From Phoronis australis (lineage: Eukaryota > Phoronida > Phoronidae), in the NCBI GenBank assembly GCA_002633005.1, contig NMRA01000152.1, forward strand, positions 486,833-550,832: 64,000 nucleotides of DNA, written 5' to 3'. Below, piece after piece: positions 50,501 through 61,703 of the stretch. A program made the position numbers and the translations under genes. The notes beneath the pieces were generated by a model that saw only the letters and a list, made by a program, of their open reading frames with translations, searched no databases and was not told where the DNA came from. Position 1 is the first letter of the stretch. Every line of letters starts with the position of its first letter.

Positions 50501-53500
50501 GTATCAACTTACTCAGAGACTTTGTGAGGAGGCAGTGTGGCCTGGTTGATAAGTGCCCGCTTTCTTTACTCGAGGTCGTGGGTTCGAGTCCCACCAGGTC
50601 ACACTGCTAAACCCTTGAGCCAGGTTTCTAGCTCCTCAGCTCGGTTTTAACCATATATTAATAAAGCATAAAAATATTTCCAGGTGATCAGTGCAATGGG
50701 CCCACATGTGAGGCCTGCGCACGTCTGGTACAACGTGTGTCAGACCGCCTGCAATTATTTTTTTATACTCAGAGACTAAAATGTTGTGAGTTTGTACATT
50801 TCGGACTACTCTCTACAGTCCTTTGACAATGAGTGATGACGGGATGTTCAGTGTTCCCGACGTTCTGTTTTCCGGAAGTAGTATGATGTCATAAACAGGT
50901 GGAAGCTGCAATCCTTGATGTCAATTCATGGTCGGCTAACAAGACTAACAATCCCACCATGAATCAAGATCAAGGATTGTAGCTTCCGACTATGTACGAC
51001 GTACTACTTCCGGAAAACAGAATGGCGGGAAACCTGAACGTCCCGTCATCAGTCATTGACAAAGGACTGTAGAGAGTAGTCCGAAACGTACGAACTCACA
51101 AGATTAGTCTCTGAGTAAGTTGATTCTAGCTATACCATCAGTGGATCAACCAAACTAAAGTGCATTGTGACTTTGTGTGTGCTTCACCTTGCACACTATT
51201 TTTTTAAAAATTGGAAAAATGAAAAATAAATTTAAGAATGATATATTCCATTGATATAATAAATGCCAGATTTATCTCATTTTTTCTTTCATACATTGTG
51301 ATTCTGTGCTAGTGTAAAGATTTTTCGACTTTCATGGCCCCTAAGAGACTAAAATGTCCTCCCCCAAAAAAAAATTGTGGGCCCACTTCTGCCTAGTGTG
51401 CGGAATTGAAAAGTGAACACTGTCGTGACCGGGGTTTGGCTATATAATGCTCACCTTTTGTCCCATTTTGCATTTAGATCAGTTAACAAAATAAAGTACA
51501 ACAAGCATTTGATATATAGACTTATGACATAGTGCAGTAAAGTTTCATTTAATGCGAACAAAAATAATGGCAAAAATTATAATTTTGAATTTTTCACTCT
51601 ACCACTACTGCCAGACACATTTCATCTTGTGTCTGTTGATGGCAGCCGTACGATCAACGACTTTCAAGTAATCAAGTAAAATTGTCTTCTCGTTTACTCC
51701 TGTTATAAAGTTTCATCTTTTCACCATACTGTGTTTTAATTTAATGAAACTGTTACCGTATCTCTACCATTTTTGTTGTAAGCTTCTCTCGTTTGAGCTT
51801 CTTGGTGGTAGCAGGTTTTCTTCTCTCCTTCTAGGCCCAGCTTCGTTTACTCAACCATTGGTTTCACGTGTGTTGCGTTTGTTACCGGCGCCCTCGCGTT
51901 GTGGGCCCCGTCCTTCTTCGATTATTCCCTGAGAGGCAGAGGGCAGTTCATGAAGCCACATTTGTAAGTAGACAACCTTGACGCGTTTCTGGTGTTCCTT
52001 TGTAGGCCCTCCTATATAGCCCTGGTGTTTGGCGGTATATGCGTCAACTTCACCACCGGCGCCTTGACCTGGTGGACACCGGCGGTGCTGGACTATGCCA
52101 TTCGTGCCCGCGGTCTTTTCACGAATGTGTCTTTGTGAGTAGGCCACGTGTTGTAAGCTTCCTGAAATGCGATTTGAGGTTTAGTCAGAAATTTGGTTTT
52201 ACACTCCACACAACTATTTCTGGAAAGTTATTAAAACCTTGCTTTAGCATAAAAACAAAGTATCTGAAAATATACCGATAACTATTGCTTTCTGAGAAAA
52301 TTTGTACAAATAATTTCCATGCAGTAATGTGCTGATAATTAACGACTAAACCTTTATTTGGTAATAGTAAAGTGTGAGCGAAAGACCAAATTTCCATCTT
52401 TAGTCTTGACTTTACTTTTTTGAAACGGGCCTCTAGTTTAGTGCATGTGCGCACGCTTCTGTTTGTTCTTAGAATTTAACTCGGTGAAGGTATGGAGAGT
52501 GTAGAATTTGATTTTCTACTTCATACCAATTGACTGGGTCGCATGGTCATGTCTTTTAAGTAAAATGAAGAAAAGAAGGTTTGTTCATAACAAAAACAAC
52601 AGCATGGACATGACCAAATTTTTTTTCGCTTAAATGTCAGTTATGAAATCTCAAAAAAGTACTGTTTCTGATTTCAAAATCATGGTTTATTTCAATTTGA
52701 ACGTTTTATGGTTCTTTTGAGTTTTTTCATAAAAACATAAAAGTCCTATTTTTAATTCCCCAAAAGTCGATGATTTTATAAGTCCTTCCAAACAGTTTTT
52801 AGAGAACAGTGCATAAAGTCGTCATGTTCCAAATTTTGAATTCCTGGTTATTATTTCTCTTATATGTCAGTGTCAGTGATGCTGAAAGGTGGAGTTGTGG
52901 TGAACATGTACTAACTTATTTGTAACAAGTGCATTAACTTGTTATGTTATGTGTGGCTTGTACCATTTTTGTTGCTTCCAGTCAGTCTTTTTGGTTAATC
53001 CAAATACATAGTACAGTGTTCATTATTTTAATAATGAATCACATAACTTATTGCATAGGCATGATTCTGGACCGGGGATCCACTCCAGACAGACCGCTAA
53101 AAATGAAAAATGCTGCCTTCATGCTATATTTTAGGAATGTCACAATATTCCTCCCTCACGACATCTTAGATACAATAGTGTATTAGCTTGATTTGAAGTT
53201 TGATGATAGATGTACATAAATTAAATTGTATTTCGGAATATATGATTTAGTGAAGGCCATCATAGTGTCATGGCAAGTGCTGAACTGTGAAACGCTTGTT
53301 TCAGTATTTATAGCCTGCAATTGATGCACAGTTAGATCTGAAGCAGTGAGCTTTAGCCATTCATAGCTTACACCTTGTTGCTGGTTTTGAATAACTGATA
53401 CATTCTTGGTGGTTATTGCATTGTGACTGAGTTGGACTCTATCCCAAGGTCTTGTTGTGTGTCAGAACTCATGTCATAGTTTTAGTATTACAGTATAGCA

Positions 53501-56114
53501 AATGATATTTCTCACACTTGTTGCCCTCTCATTGTAGGATCTCCCTGATATTCGGTATTATCACGTGTGCAGCGGGGTTCATCGGGGTGGGTGCTGGTGC
53601 AGAGATTGCGCGCCGGTATAAGAAGGTCAACCCCAGAGCTGACCCCATCATCTGTGCCATCGGCTTGCTGTCCTGCGCACCATTTCTCTATGCAGCTCTC
53701 ATTGTGGCTCGCTACAACTTCATAGCTACGTGTGTAAGTCTTTGTGTGTTTTTCATTTATGAGACATTATGTGCTTCAGGATTTTGAATTTCTAAATACG
53801 ATTCAGCTGCAGACTGTTTTCCTTTTCTTTGTTACCCTCTCGCTGACAGCACAATTTTTAAAGGCCAGAAATCAGATTATTGATCATGATTGCTCTTTTC
53901 AGGTAATTGTGTTTTTTGGAGAGACTTTGCTTTGTCTCAACTGGGCGCTTGTTGCAGATATTTTGTTGGTGAGTGCTTGAACATTCATTACTGTAACTCA
54001 AGTGTAACCGTTGCTATGGTCAATGATGCTTTGGCTATTGTTCAAACTTTGCACGTCACCAGTCTGACTTTTAAGTCATGAGTGATGTACAAACTTAAGT
54101 TTGTTTTAAGCAGGGCTTGGAATTTTCCGCGGAAACGCGGATTTCCGCTTTTTTCAAATGTTCTGTCCGCGCATTTTATTATATTTCCGGGTAAAAAAAT
54201 CGGATTTGATATAAAATTTCCGTGGCAAATTCCTTTCTTACCGCAGCGTTGCAGACGACGTTCACCTCGAAAAGCGGAAGTTGCTCTTTATGTTTCGGAG
54301 GAACGTAAATTGTCAACATTACCGGGGCATCTGGGATAGCCTGGTGGGATTTTCAATGGTGTCTCGTATTATTGTAAACCGCGGCGACAAATACTACGGC
54401 TCTGCAGCCAAAAATGTGTGGGTTGGGAGTGGATGGACGAGCTAAAAGGACGCAGACGCATGCTAGTGATGATCCTCCCGATTTCTGTTGGAGAAAGGCT
54501 CACATCGATTTCAAGGCTGGGTAGCGCGCATGATTTGGGTCGTAAAAGTTTCCGCGTTTTTTGTCATTGGTCATTCCAAGCCCTGTTTAAGGTCTTTTAA
54601 TAAAGCGTCAAAGCCTGACTTGTGTTGATGCTAAAAACAGTGGTCACCAGAATTTACTAGAACTACTCATATTTGTGATGTCCTCCGTCTTTTCACGACA
54701 TGGTTGCCAACACTGTGTTTATCCCCTTGGTTCATCTTTCTGTGCTTGTAGTATGTTGTCATTCCGACCAGAAGATCAACGGCCGAGGCCTTTCAAATTC
54801 TGATCTCTCACCTTCTGGGGGATGCTGGTAGTCCATACCTAGTTGGTTTGGTGAGTTATCTTTTCGTTATTTACTCTTCTTTGAAATAGATTGCCTATTA
54901 CGTGATATTGATGGTCAGTTTTCTCACTAGATGGAGCTGTTGTTCAAATGATTTTTTTGACTCTGCTTTTACCTCCAATAATGCAAGTTGAAAAAGCCAT
55001 ATTCGTTGGTTCTCACTACATTCGTTTTACACACCGAAGCGCATTAAGGAGATGTTTCAATGTTTCACCATGTAGTTCAGTAAAAGCTCACTTAGGTTGT
55101 ACGTGTTTAACTCGGGATTTGACTCGAACAAAGCTCCACAGTACTGTTGATATAGGTGTGCTCTTGGCCTTTCAGGTAAGTTGGATCGCCATATGTGTAT
55201 AAAATATCTCAGTCCACATGCATCTGAATTGCGAATTTTACTGTATTTTACAATAGTGCCAGTTTAGTTTCAAAATTTAAAACAAAGTGATATATAGGCA
55301 TCTGATGTTTATTTTCCAGATCTCGGATGCCCTTAGGGGTGACAGGGACCCCAGTCTACCCTCGGTACAGTTTGAGACGTTTCAGTACGCGCTCTACTCG
55401 TGTGTTTTTGTATGTATATTGGGAGGAGGCGCCTTTCTGGCCTGTGCTCTATATATTGAGCAGGATAAGAAGCGAGCGGACAACATCATTAAAGGTGAGA
55501 GTTGGTATTTGGTGAGGAGTTCGCTTTCAACTGTGTTTCTGTGATAAGCGGGGTGCCGCAAGACTGCGTACAAGTTACATGTTACAAATTCAGTCAAAAA
55601 TTTTGATACTCTTAGGCAGCAACTGGGTGTACCTTGTCTGTAATCTCGATAAGAAACAGGAGTGATGTGTCGGGTTAAAATGCGGGCTGAATGTGCACGA
55701 CTCTTTGTGTGATTGTAAAGTTGCGATGTGCGTGTGCTTTATTTAGCAAATCTCGTTTTGCTTGATTTGTATTTGTCAGACGAAATGAGGCTAGTCACCG
55801 CCAATATATAGGTTTTACGATTGTACTGTGTTCTGGTTGTAACTCAAAGTTGATATTCTGTGTTTTAAATCGTCTCAAACTTGTTTTACCTTAAAGAAGT
55901 TTCAGATTTGTTTTTCTCCATAAGCAAAAACAATGTCACTTTAAACGCTGTTTGCAAACAAGCTTTCGTTTTCGAGATTTAATGTGTGGTGTACGTTACA
56001 GAGAGTCAAGTGATTGTGAGCGAGACTGACAGCGACGACGACGACCTGTTGAGCGCTGTTGACCCCACCGTGGAAGATGCCAAGCATTCATTCCGACGTA
56101 CTCAGCTCACATGA
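38506..56114 (+). CDS. SPNS: Spinster homologue, lysosomal MFS-type lysolipid transporter, complete
   Basis: Exons: 38506-38830, 40956-41158, 45328-45479, 46409-46475, 46776-46912, 51835-51963 or 52006-52134, 53538-53733, 53903-53968, 54752-54850, 55320-55494, 56002-56114. One choice of exon 6 gives 553 residues (human SPNS1 is 528). Conserved landmarks are [10 protein letters not shown], the MFS motif [11 protein letters not shown] (about residues 144-153), [49 protein letters not shown] and [13 protein letters not shown], within a 12-helix fold. The cytosolic N-terminus has two acidic dileucine signals, DDSVLL (9-14) and DRENLI (44-49), fitting lysosomal targeting. Family members export lysophospholipids from lysosomes or sphingosine-1-phosphate; I cannot assign SPNS1 versus SPNS2/3 with certainty. 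The ATG at 38506 is preferred over an in-frame TTG upstream. The C-terminus is acidic (SETDSDDDD). Confidence 0.95.
39300..39660. repeat. Partial copies of the 36761 foldback family in SPNS intron 1
   Basis: GTAAGCTTTACGGTGAATCATG and GACAAGTTATGTTGCTATTAG match one arm of the element at 36761. At 39621 ATCTCAATTGGCCTCAGCAG and AGATGGTGG match its terminus. It is degenerate and non-coding. Confidence 0.6.
39647..40050. mobile_element. Second copy of the TA-flanked MITE-like element, SPNS intron 1
   Basis: It is collinear with 4405-4786 over about 350 bp (GCGTTTATTTGGTGTTACAA, AAAAGCCC, CATTTATCATTT, CCATGGGATTATCTACGGAA) and ends next to TA. The left end is replaced by the foldback family at 39621. 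Confidence 0.65.
41159..45327. other. SPNS intron 2
   Basis: 4.2 kb, mostly unique AT-rich sequence. It contains a 50-bp match near 41757 to 57078 (GGATCTGGATCGCCT), GGGGAATTTTTTT-type repeats near 42700-42930, and the inverted-repeat element from about 44400. No coding exon found. Confidence 0.6.
44470..45028. repeat. Inverted-repeat element with CCCGTTTCATGAAA ends, SPNS intron 2
   Basis: CCCGTTTCATGAAATTTCTT at 44472 and the inverse of TATTCATGAAACGGTCTTT near 45020 form termini around about 550 bp. A preceding variant begins at 44400 (CCCGTTTCGTGAAACTTTTT). Non-coding. Confidence 0.45.
48436..49341 (+). mobile_element. Penelope-like retroelement, 5'-truncated: end of reverse transcriptase plus GIY-YIG endonuclease
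   Basis: The open frame begins inside the catalytic motif C (VDDVFCIF; a TAG directly precedes the Val), so the fingers and most of the palm are missing. Methionine 48448 is not a true start. RT thumb-like sequence follows ([43 protein letters not shown]). The C-terminal endonuclease shows [20 protein letters not shown] and TRTKEH, with GSSYIGET as the GIY-YIG-like core, then NHC and a final KI.EAL.I in the usual arrangement. About 300 residues stay open with no stop or frameshift, so the insertion is fairly young. It sits in SPNS intron 5 within an older repeat. Autonomous activity is impossible as it stands. Confidence 0.88.
49342..49470 (+). ncRNA. Penelope element tail with a hammerhead-ribozyme-like core
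   Basis: At 49425 the sequence CTGAGGA fits the hammerhead box CUGANGA. Stem II GGTGT (49433-49437) pairs with ACACC (49448-49452), and GAAAC follows at 49453. The flanking ACTT (49421) and AAGT (49462), with CATGTC between, could form stems I and III in a tandem or dimeric RNA. Penelope-like elements are known to carry hammerhead motifs in their terminal repeats. Activity of this copy is unknown. Confidence 0.5.
50500..51126. repeat. Foldback element with long inverted arms, interrupted by the SINE
   Basis: The left arm (50500-50521 and 50778-50925) and right arm (50965-51126) are imperfect reverse complements (for example GGACTACTCTCTACAGTCC against GGACTGTAGAGAGTAGTCC, and TTTTCCGGAAGTAGTA against TACTACTTCCGGAAAA). 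Ends read ATCAACTTACTCAGAGAC. It has no coding capacity. Confidence 0.75.
50522..50766 (+). mobile_element. tRNA-derived SINE with perfect 11-bp target-site duplication
   Basis: The head carries a Pol III B box (GGTTCGAGTCC), a T-arm (GTGGG/CCCAC) and an acceptor-like pairing (GCAGTGTG.../...CACACTGC). The tail includes AATAAAGC and ends in T-rich sequence. It is bracketed by ACTCAGAGACT at 50511-50521 and 50767-50777. It interrupts a larger inverted-repeat element. A second copy lies on the minus strand at about 29450-29613. Confidence 0.75.
51835..51963 (+). CDS. SPNS: SPNS alternative exon 6a
   Basis: 129 nt after a good pyrimidine tract (TTCTTCTCTCCTTCTAG), donor TT|GTAAGT. It encodes [36 protein letters not shown] and a short tail, matching human NPSFVLSSLGFTAVAFVTGSLALWAP. 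This is the transmembrane helix and following loop at residues 296-337. It closes an AC|G Thr codon from exon 5 and leaves TT for a Leu codon finished by exon 7. By similarity this is the ancestral-type copy. Confidence 0.9.
52006..52134 (+). CDS. SPNS: SPNS alternative exon 6b, mutually exclusive with 6a
   Basis: 129 nt, the same length and phases as 6a, acceptor TTCCTTTGTAG and donor TT|GTGAGT. It encodes [36 protein letters not shown] and a short tail. Eighteen of 42 residues equal 6a (PS, G, C-V, TGAL, W-P, DY, R-RG, F), so it is a diverged duplicate under constraint. The 42-bp gap to 6a is too small for a normal intron. Replacement of small and hydrophobic residues by Asn and an extra Trp on this helix could alter substrate or gating properties. 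Confidence 0.88.
52135..53537. other. SPNS intron 6
   Basis: Apart from the MITE-like copy at 52170-52434 it is AT-rich and unremarkable. There is no third version of exon 6. Confidence 0.6.
52170..52434. mobile_element. MITE-like element related to 33794-34099, SPNS intron 6
   Basis: It shares AGAAATTTGGTTTTACACTC and AAGACCAAATTTCC with 33794-34099 and ends TTTTTTGAAACGGGCCTC. The left terminus is degraded. Non-coding. Confidence 0.5.
54111..54585 (+). mobile_element. Nonautonomous DNA transposon, CAGGGCTTGGAAT termini, copy 2
   Basis: 475 bp inside SPNS intron 8, with the same termini and interior as 5312-5821 but inverted. TTTAAG occurs immediately on both sides (54105-54110 and 54586-54591), a likely 6-bp target duplication. 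No transposase is present. Confidence 0.75.
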
Positions 56115-58515
56115 TCGCAGCCTCCTGGCACTATTCATAGTTAAAGCATGTTATATTGTTATTGGTTATCATCACGCGACAAGTGTTGAAAGCATTCAAG
56201 TTGTTGTTTTACACTTCATCTGTGAACATTTTATAAGGATTTGTGGAAATTGTGGTGAAATACCAGGCATTATGGGCCATTTGTTTTTTACCATGTGCAT
56301 GATGAGTGACCAGTATGAAGGTTAGAAGTATAGTATGTACAGCTGTGAGGAAAATCTCCTCTTGTAACCTCAAAATAGCCATTCAAACACCACCTTTATG
56401 CTGGTGCCGTGCCCGATTGTTCCATGGACTGGCTATTTTGTGGCTTTGAAGAGTAATTAGTAAACATTTGCAAGTCTTAAGGTCGAACTGAGACAAGGCT
56501 TTCCTAAATTAATGATTTTTTCAATTTGTAGTTGAAACCTGTTAAAGCAAGTAAACTGACTTTGTTTTCTTAGCCATGTGTAATTTCCTCACAAGTGGGC
56601 GTTTGTCTCTTCTGATTGGTCGACCCCTACGATGATTTTTACTCAGTATTATTCTAAACAGACTAACGTACTTTGAGGGTATACTATGCAACTGGTTTAC
56701 GCAGTTCAGCCTCAAAGAGTACCGTATGCAGAATAAATTCTGCCGTGTCTCAATCTTATGGTTACAAGATAGCTCTAAGCATTTGCTAAGATCTCCATAC
56801 GATGGTTTCTGTTGCATCATTGTTTGTATGGAAACCCTCGTTTTCAAATGTATTGAAACGTTTTTTTTTTTGTTTTTTTTTAATTAAAATGGCACATGCG
56901 AATAAATGGTGCCCTGTTTCTGTACGTGAATTGAAGTCTTGTATTAAAAGGTATTGTTTGTTATGCAAGGTGAGAGTAAGACACATATATGTACCCTCAC
57001 CATTCCCACATATTCCCGTCGGCATCAAACAAGCAACATACAGGCTTGCATTACACATGCTCACAATGTGAACAAGTGTATCCTTTAGAGGATCTGGATC
57101 GCCTCTTTTAGTTTCGGATTTATTTAATATCTACATTATTTATCATAATTGGACAAATTTCTGGTTACTGAGTTCATAGATATGTTTTGCAATGTACTCG
57201 TGTTTGTTTGTGTCATACCTTATATTACTGCTATTCCAAGTAGTCACTAAAACAGCTTTATGAGAAATTCTCTACCTATGTCGGGTCAAGTGATGTACCG
57301 CACTAGTCCATTGAAACATTTAGCAGTGAATAACCGACTATCCTGTGAATGGGTAGACAAAGCGATGCAACTCACAGTCCTACCTTGAGTCTGTAAGAAC
57401 TTCTCAGGTGAAAACAAAAATGACCAGGAGTCCTAGCATTGCCAAGAAATGTGTCAAGGACTTGGCAAGTTATAGTTTGCAAGAAGAAATCAAAAATAAA
57501 AGTGGATATGTGTTGAGTGTCTAAGTTTCATCAACCAGCCACACAGGTAAATAACTTAACATGTTGATTCAAAAGTCTGTAATTTCTTTAGTACAAATTC
57601 ACCATATAGAATGTATGTCTGAACCTGTCGGTTATACTAGACAGTGTGGTTAGGCAAGAGTTTGTATGCCTAGTGATTTTGCAAAATTTTTCACTGCTGG
57701 TGATATACAGTATGAAACAATACTACATTTCTCCTAATTGTGGTGTACTTTTAAACAGTGTTTGTTAATTCATATTTTTTAGCAGTTGCTAACATTCACT
57801 TCGTTTTCTCTGTAATATGTCTTATTTGTCTTAAAGACTAGTGCAATGTGGACATCAGTGTGCCACAGGGCACTGAATTGAATATCTTCTCCTTCAAGTG
57901 TTGTCTGTTTAAGAACTATCAGGTGTCGAATAATTATCCATTTTTGATGTGTACAGTCGCAGCATGTATTCAGGTACATATCACCTGTCAAGTTTTTCTA
58001 AGAATACGAAACTCAACAGTAGTAAGATTTTTTAGCTGAAGCTGATATTGTACGTGTAAATTGATATAACTAGTCAGAAATTCGTCAACATTTTAACTGT
58101 CTCGTATTCAATGTTTTTGAAGTACTTGGTAGATCAACTTGTGTTTCATGCCATTCTTGGCCCCAACTCTGCACCTGTGTTTCATGCCATTATTGGCCCC
58201 AACTCTGCATTTGTTCATTTGACAAATACTTAGCCAACTGAATGGTTGACACATCTAGCTGACAAACATTGAATTTTGTGAATGTTAGGTGGTAGCAACT
58301 CATCAAATGAATAATAAAAAGCTGGGTGTTGTTAGCTTGGAAGCTAAGTATGTATTATTTTTTGCTGCCATGAACGAACAGTTGATTTGCTGTAAATTGT
58401 TCTTGAGCCACCCTCCTGACAATTGACTGTTGTTTCAGCAATATTGTAATGTACATTTTGAATGTTATTTTGTATATATTGACCGTAGTAACAAATAAAG
58501 TTTATAAGAACAGCT
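56115..58515 (+). other. SPNS 3' untranslated region with probable poly(A) signal
   Basis: No splice-consistent coding sequence follows the TGA at 56112-56114. The first convincing signal is AATAAA at 58494-58499 with a GT-rich stretch soon after, implying a 3' UTR of about 2.4 kb. A 50-bp match to intron sequence at 41757 occurs near 57078, and a 36-bp direct duplication (ccattNttggccccaactc) is at 58137-58205. Confidence 0.55.
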
Positions 58516-58789
58516 AACAGTGGTGTGAATTATCAAACATCGAATGTACTGGTCATGGAGCATTGAGGTTTGTAATTGTTGCAGAAATTCATCGTCAAAT
58601 CATTTACCTAATTAATATTGATTCACAAACTTGGCAATGTTTCTGACTTGGAACTTGTTGCAATGCTAATTGCAAAAATTGAAACATTTATAACAAAAAT
58701 ACTCCAAATTTCTGACATCAGTTTAACCTGCATTTTGTCCTGTTGAGCCGGCTAAAAACGAAAACCAAATGAGGCCTCTTACTCATCAG

Positions 58790-58857
58790 AGTGTGGCTCA
58801 GTGGTTTGGGCGTCGGACTCCCATTTGGGACAACCGGGTTCAAATCCTGGCTTTACT
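58790..58857 (+). tRNA. tRNA-like sequence, pseudogene or SINE head
   Basis: It has an A-box-like TGGCTCAGTGGTTTGG and a B box GGTTCAAATCC with a T-arm, and a CUCCCAU loop (anticodon CCC) at the expected place. The acceptor pairing is poor (AGTGTGG against CTTTACT). A run of A (58920-58927) follows some 60 bp downstream. More likely a SINE head or dead copy than a functional tRNA. Confidence 0.4.
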
Positions 58858-60046
58858 GGCAGGTAACTGAGCATTGCACAAAGGATGTAATGCGAAAGCA
58901 ATTGTGAGGGTGTGCTAGTAGAAAAAAATCAGACTTAATATTCCTTACCATGATAGGATTCTATTTTATGTTACCATCAAAATAATCAGCGACTTGAAAA
59001 AATGCTTCAGTCTTTATTGGGCGGGATGGACAACCCTAAAATTACAATTCTAAAATGAATGTACACATTGCCAGCGACTTGTGTGCAGGCTCACTTGGAA
59101 ATGTTTTTTGAAAAGCCCAAAAGACATCAGTAAAGAATTCAATATTGACAGCTACATAGCAGCAAAGAGTCCCTTCAAATTTTCAGTCATTCCTTAATCA
59201 TTGCCCCACAAACGTGACAGAAAAATACCACACAGCTTGTGAACACAGTAATCATTTGAAATTTGATTGAGGTTGTATCTCTCCCCTTCTGACATCCTAG
59301 AGTCATCATTCAGACAGAGTACAATTGCCCGACTAAAGGAAATCTTCGTGCCACTTCCTTCTCATTTTCACAACTGTAAAACGAGACAACTGTGGCATTG
59401 GAATCGGAACTCAATATGTGCAGCTTTGAAAATAACTGCATATTGTGTTGCCTATTTTTATAGGTTGAAATTCTTGTGAATGAAACATGGCACTTGTACA
59501 ATTCGGTTAGACTAAGCATCTCCTGTTATTGCATACCACTGGACTGTAAAACCAAGAAATTTCCAATATCATGTTATGATCTAGAATCACTAAATTAAAC
59601 ATGGCAATCACCAAGCCTATTGTGTTGGTGTACACAATTGCTTGGTTAAACAGGTCAGAGCTTACAGACACACAAAGGAATCAGCAGACAAATATCCGAG
59701 TCTTAATTTCTCTGAAAGTAATGTTTTTGTCTGTTCAAAGATTTTTTGGTGATAGCATTTCATAAACATCTTCACGACATTTGTTGAAAGTCGTTTGCAT
59801 GAAGTATTGAAATAACCGTTAGCTTCAGGCGCGCCGTTTACAACTTAATTGCAAGATTATTTGGGCTTATCAGATGAATGCAGAGAATGAGAGCACTAGA
59901 CTAGCATGTAAACATTGGTTTGCCAACTTTCTCCCCCGCCTCGCTATCATTGTCAAACTGATAACAACACTTTCACCGAAATCGGGAAACTAACACCACG
60001 GCGCATTTGGAAAAGAGCAGTGCCATAACACTAAATCGTCGTGAGA

Positions 60047-60085
60047 GACCGTCCGGAGTTAGTATAGGTGCAACTCCGGACGGTC
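60047..60085. other. Perfect 14-bp GC-rich hairpin
   Basis: GACCGTCCGGAGTT (60047-60060), an 11-nt loop AGTATAGGTGC, then AACTCCGGACGGTC (60072-60085). There is no mismatch in the stem, in AT-rich surroundings. No terminal repeats or coding sequence nearby explain it. Confidence 0.8.
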
Positions 60086-61703
60086 TGGGCACAACAGAAA
60101 TCCAGTTCTACTGTGAATCTACATCAATGTGATAAACGAGAGTAGTTCTACTTGCCGCGTTAGCTGCAAGTATCATTATCGTTTTTATGACACAAAATGT
60201 GTAACTGGCCTGAGTGGGCAAAGACTTTTCAACTTCAGTTAATGTATATAAACCAGTCACGGGAGCGCGAGACCCCTGAGGTACTTGTCAAGTCCTCACC
60301 ACAATTCTACGTTATGCTTCGCACGACTAACAAAGTGATATGACTTAAACATTGAACACTCACAAACAAGAGATCCACTTGAATGAAAATTCCATCCACT
60401 CCTGGCACTTATTAGGGACAATGCGATATTTCCACTGAAGAGCCATAATCTCATTTGACAAGACCGTGAATGTGAAACTCAGAAGTGCAAAGAAAACATT
60501 TATTTATGAAACGCCTTTGATTCCAACGTAGAGCTCACCCTGGTGCCAGAATTATGCACAAATGAAATGATAATCTTTAGACAAGAACAAAAGACTGGCA
60601 GCAAAAACATTTTCTTCAATTTCAAACACATTTAAATAATATTGTTGGAAGATATTGCACAATTTCTCATTAATAAAACAATATAACCTGTAATCTTCCA
60701 TGACTCAAAAGACCCTTCATACAAATTACGGATATTTCTGAAATTTCGATCATGCTTCAAAAGACAGGAGGCCTACTAGTTTTGGCCCAAATTGACAGAA
60801 AGAATCGACTTTTACACTGTCTTATGATGACGTATTACAACTACTAAATTAAGATACAGCGACAACATCAAGCTGAAGGAAATCACATACTTCAAATTAT
60901 AAACCAGGTAGAATAAATCACCTTAGTTGCTGAAACACTATCTACAGAGCGACACAATCATTTAAGTCTACACAGCCCAAATACCTTGGTAATGGTTATG
61001 GTGGTTTGTAAACAGGGCACTATGAATGACTCAATTTTTAATCATGTCTGAATTCACCACATGACGAAGATTAATCACATGTACTCTAAAGATAAATGTC
61101 AGTATACAAATGAAATATTACATCCAACAAAACACCACACAACAACTATTAACACCTATTCAATGCACCAGGGCCTGAGAAACCTACTCATGCTCTCAAC
61201 TCATATCTCATTAGATCTTCCAGCACCATTGCCTTTTTTCTGCAAGTAAGGGTGTCCCTACCTTATGAGGGGATTACATTAATAAGAGACTAGCATTCAA
61301 CAAAAACATTCTAAGTAGAATCGTGGCGGCACAGAATTGAGGAAATCGAAGTCAACACACAAGGGATGTTCCCTTCGTTTCACCTCCTCTCCATAGGCCA
61401 GCGCTGTGAGCGACTAGAATTGCACTTTCGTATTTTTAATCTTTTTCTGCCTTCTGTGACATCATAAATTTATTTCCATCGGTTACTTGATTCCCTAGTT
61501 GGGCATATCTCCTAAGATGAAATTCAGTGTTTGTGCGCATTACAATACAAAAATTTTTCGACAGATGCATGAACTCAACAAATTTACCAACAAAAATGCG
61601 GTTAAGAAAGAAAAACTAGTATCTAATAAACTGAAAATATATGTATACACACGGCGCGTCACACTTTGCAACAAGCCTAATTAAATCCAACTTGTAACCA
61701 CTC

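Larger units (their letters stand above)
46913..51834. other. SPNS intron 5, a nest of mobile elements
   Basis: It holds the CCTAGTGGC repeat array, the Penelope element inside it, and the foldback element with the nested SINE. The remaining sequence (46913-48050, 51130-51830) shows nothing recognisable. Confidence 0.65.

Noticed and set aside
50530-50605. A functional tRNA gene
   Set aside because: It is the head of a SINE with target duplication and a second genomic copy of the body; cloverleaf pairing is poor outside the T and acceptor arms.
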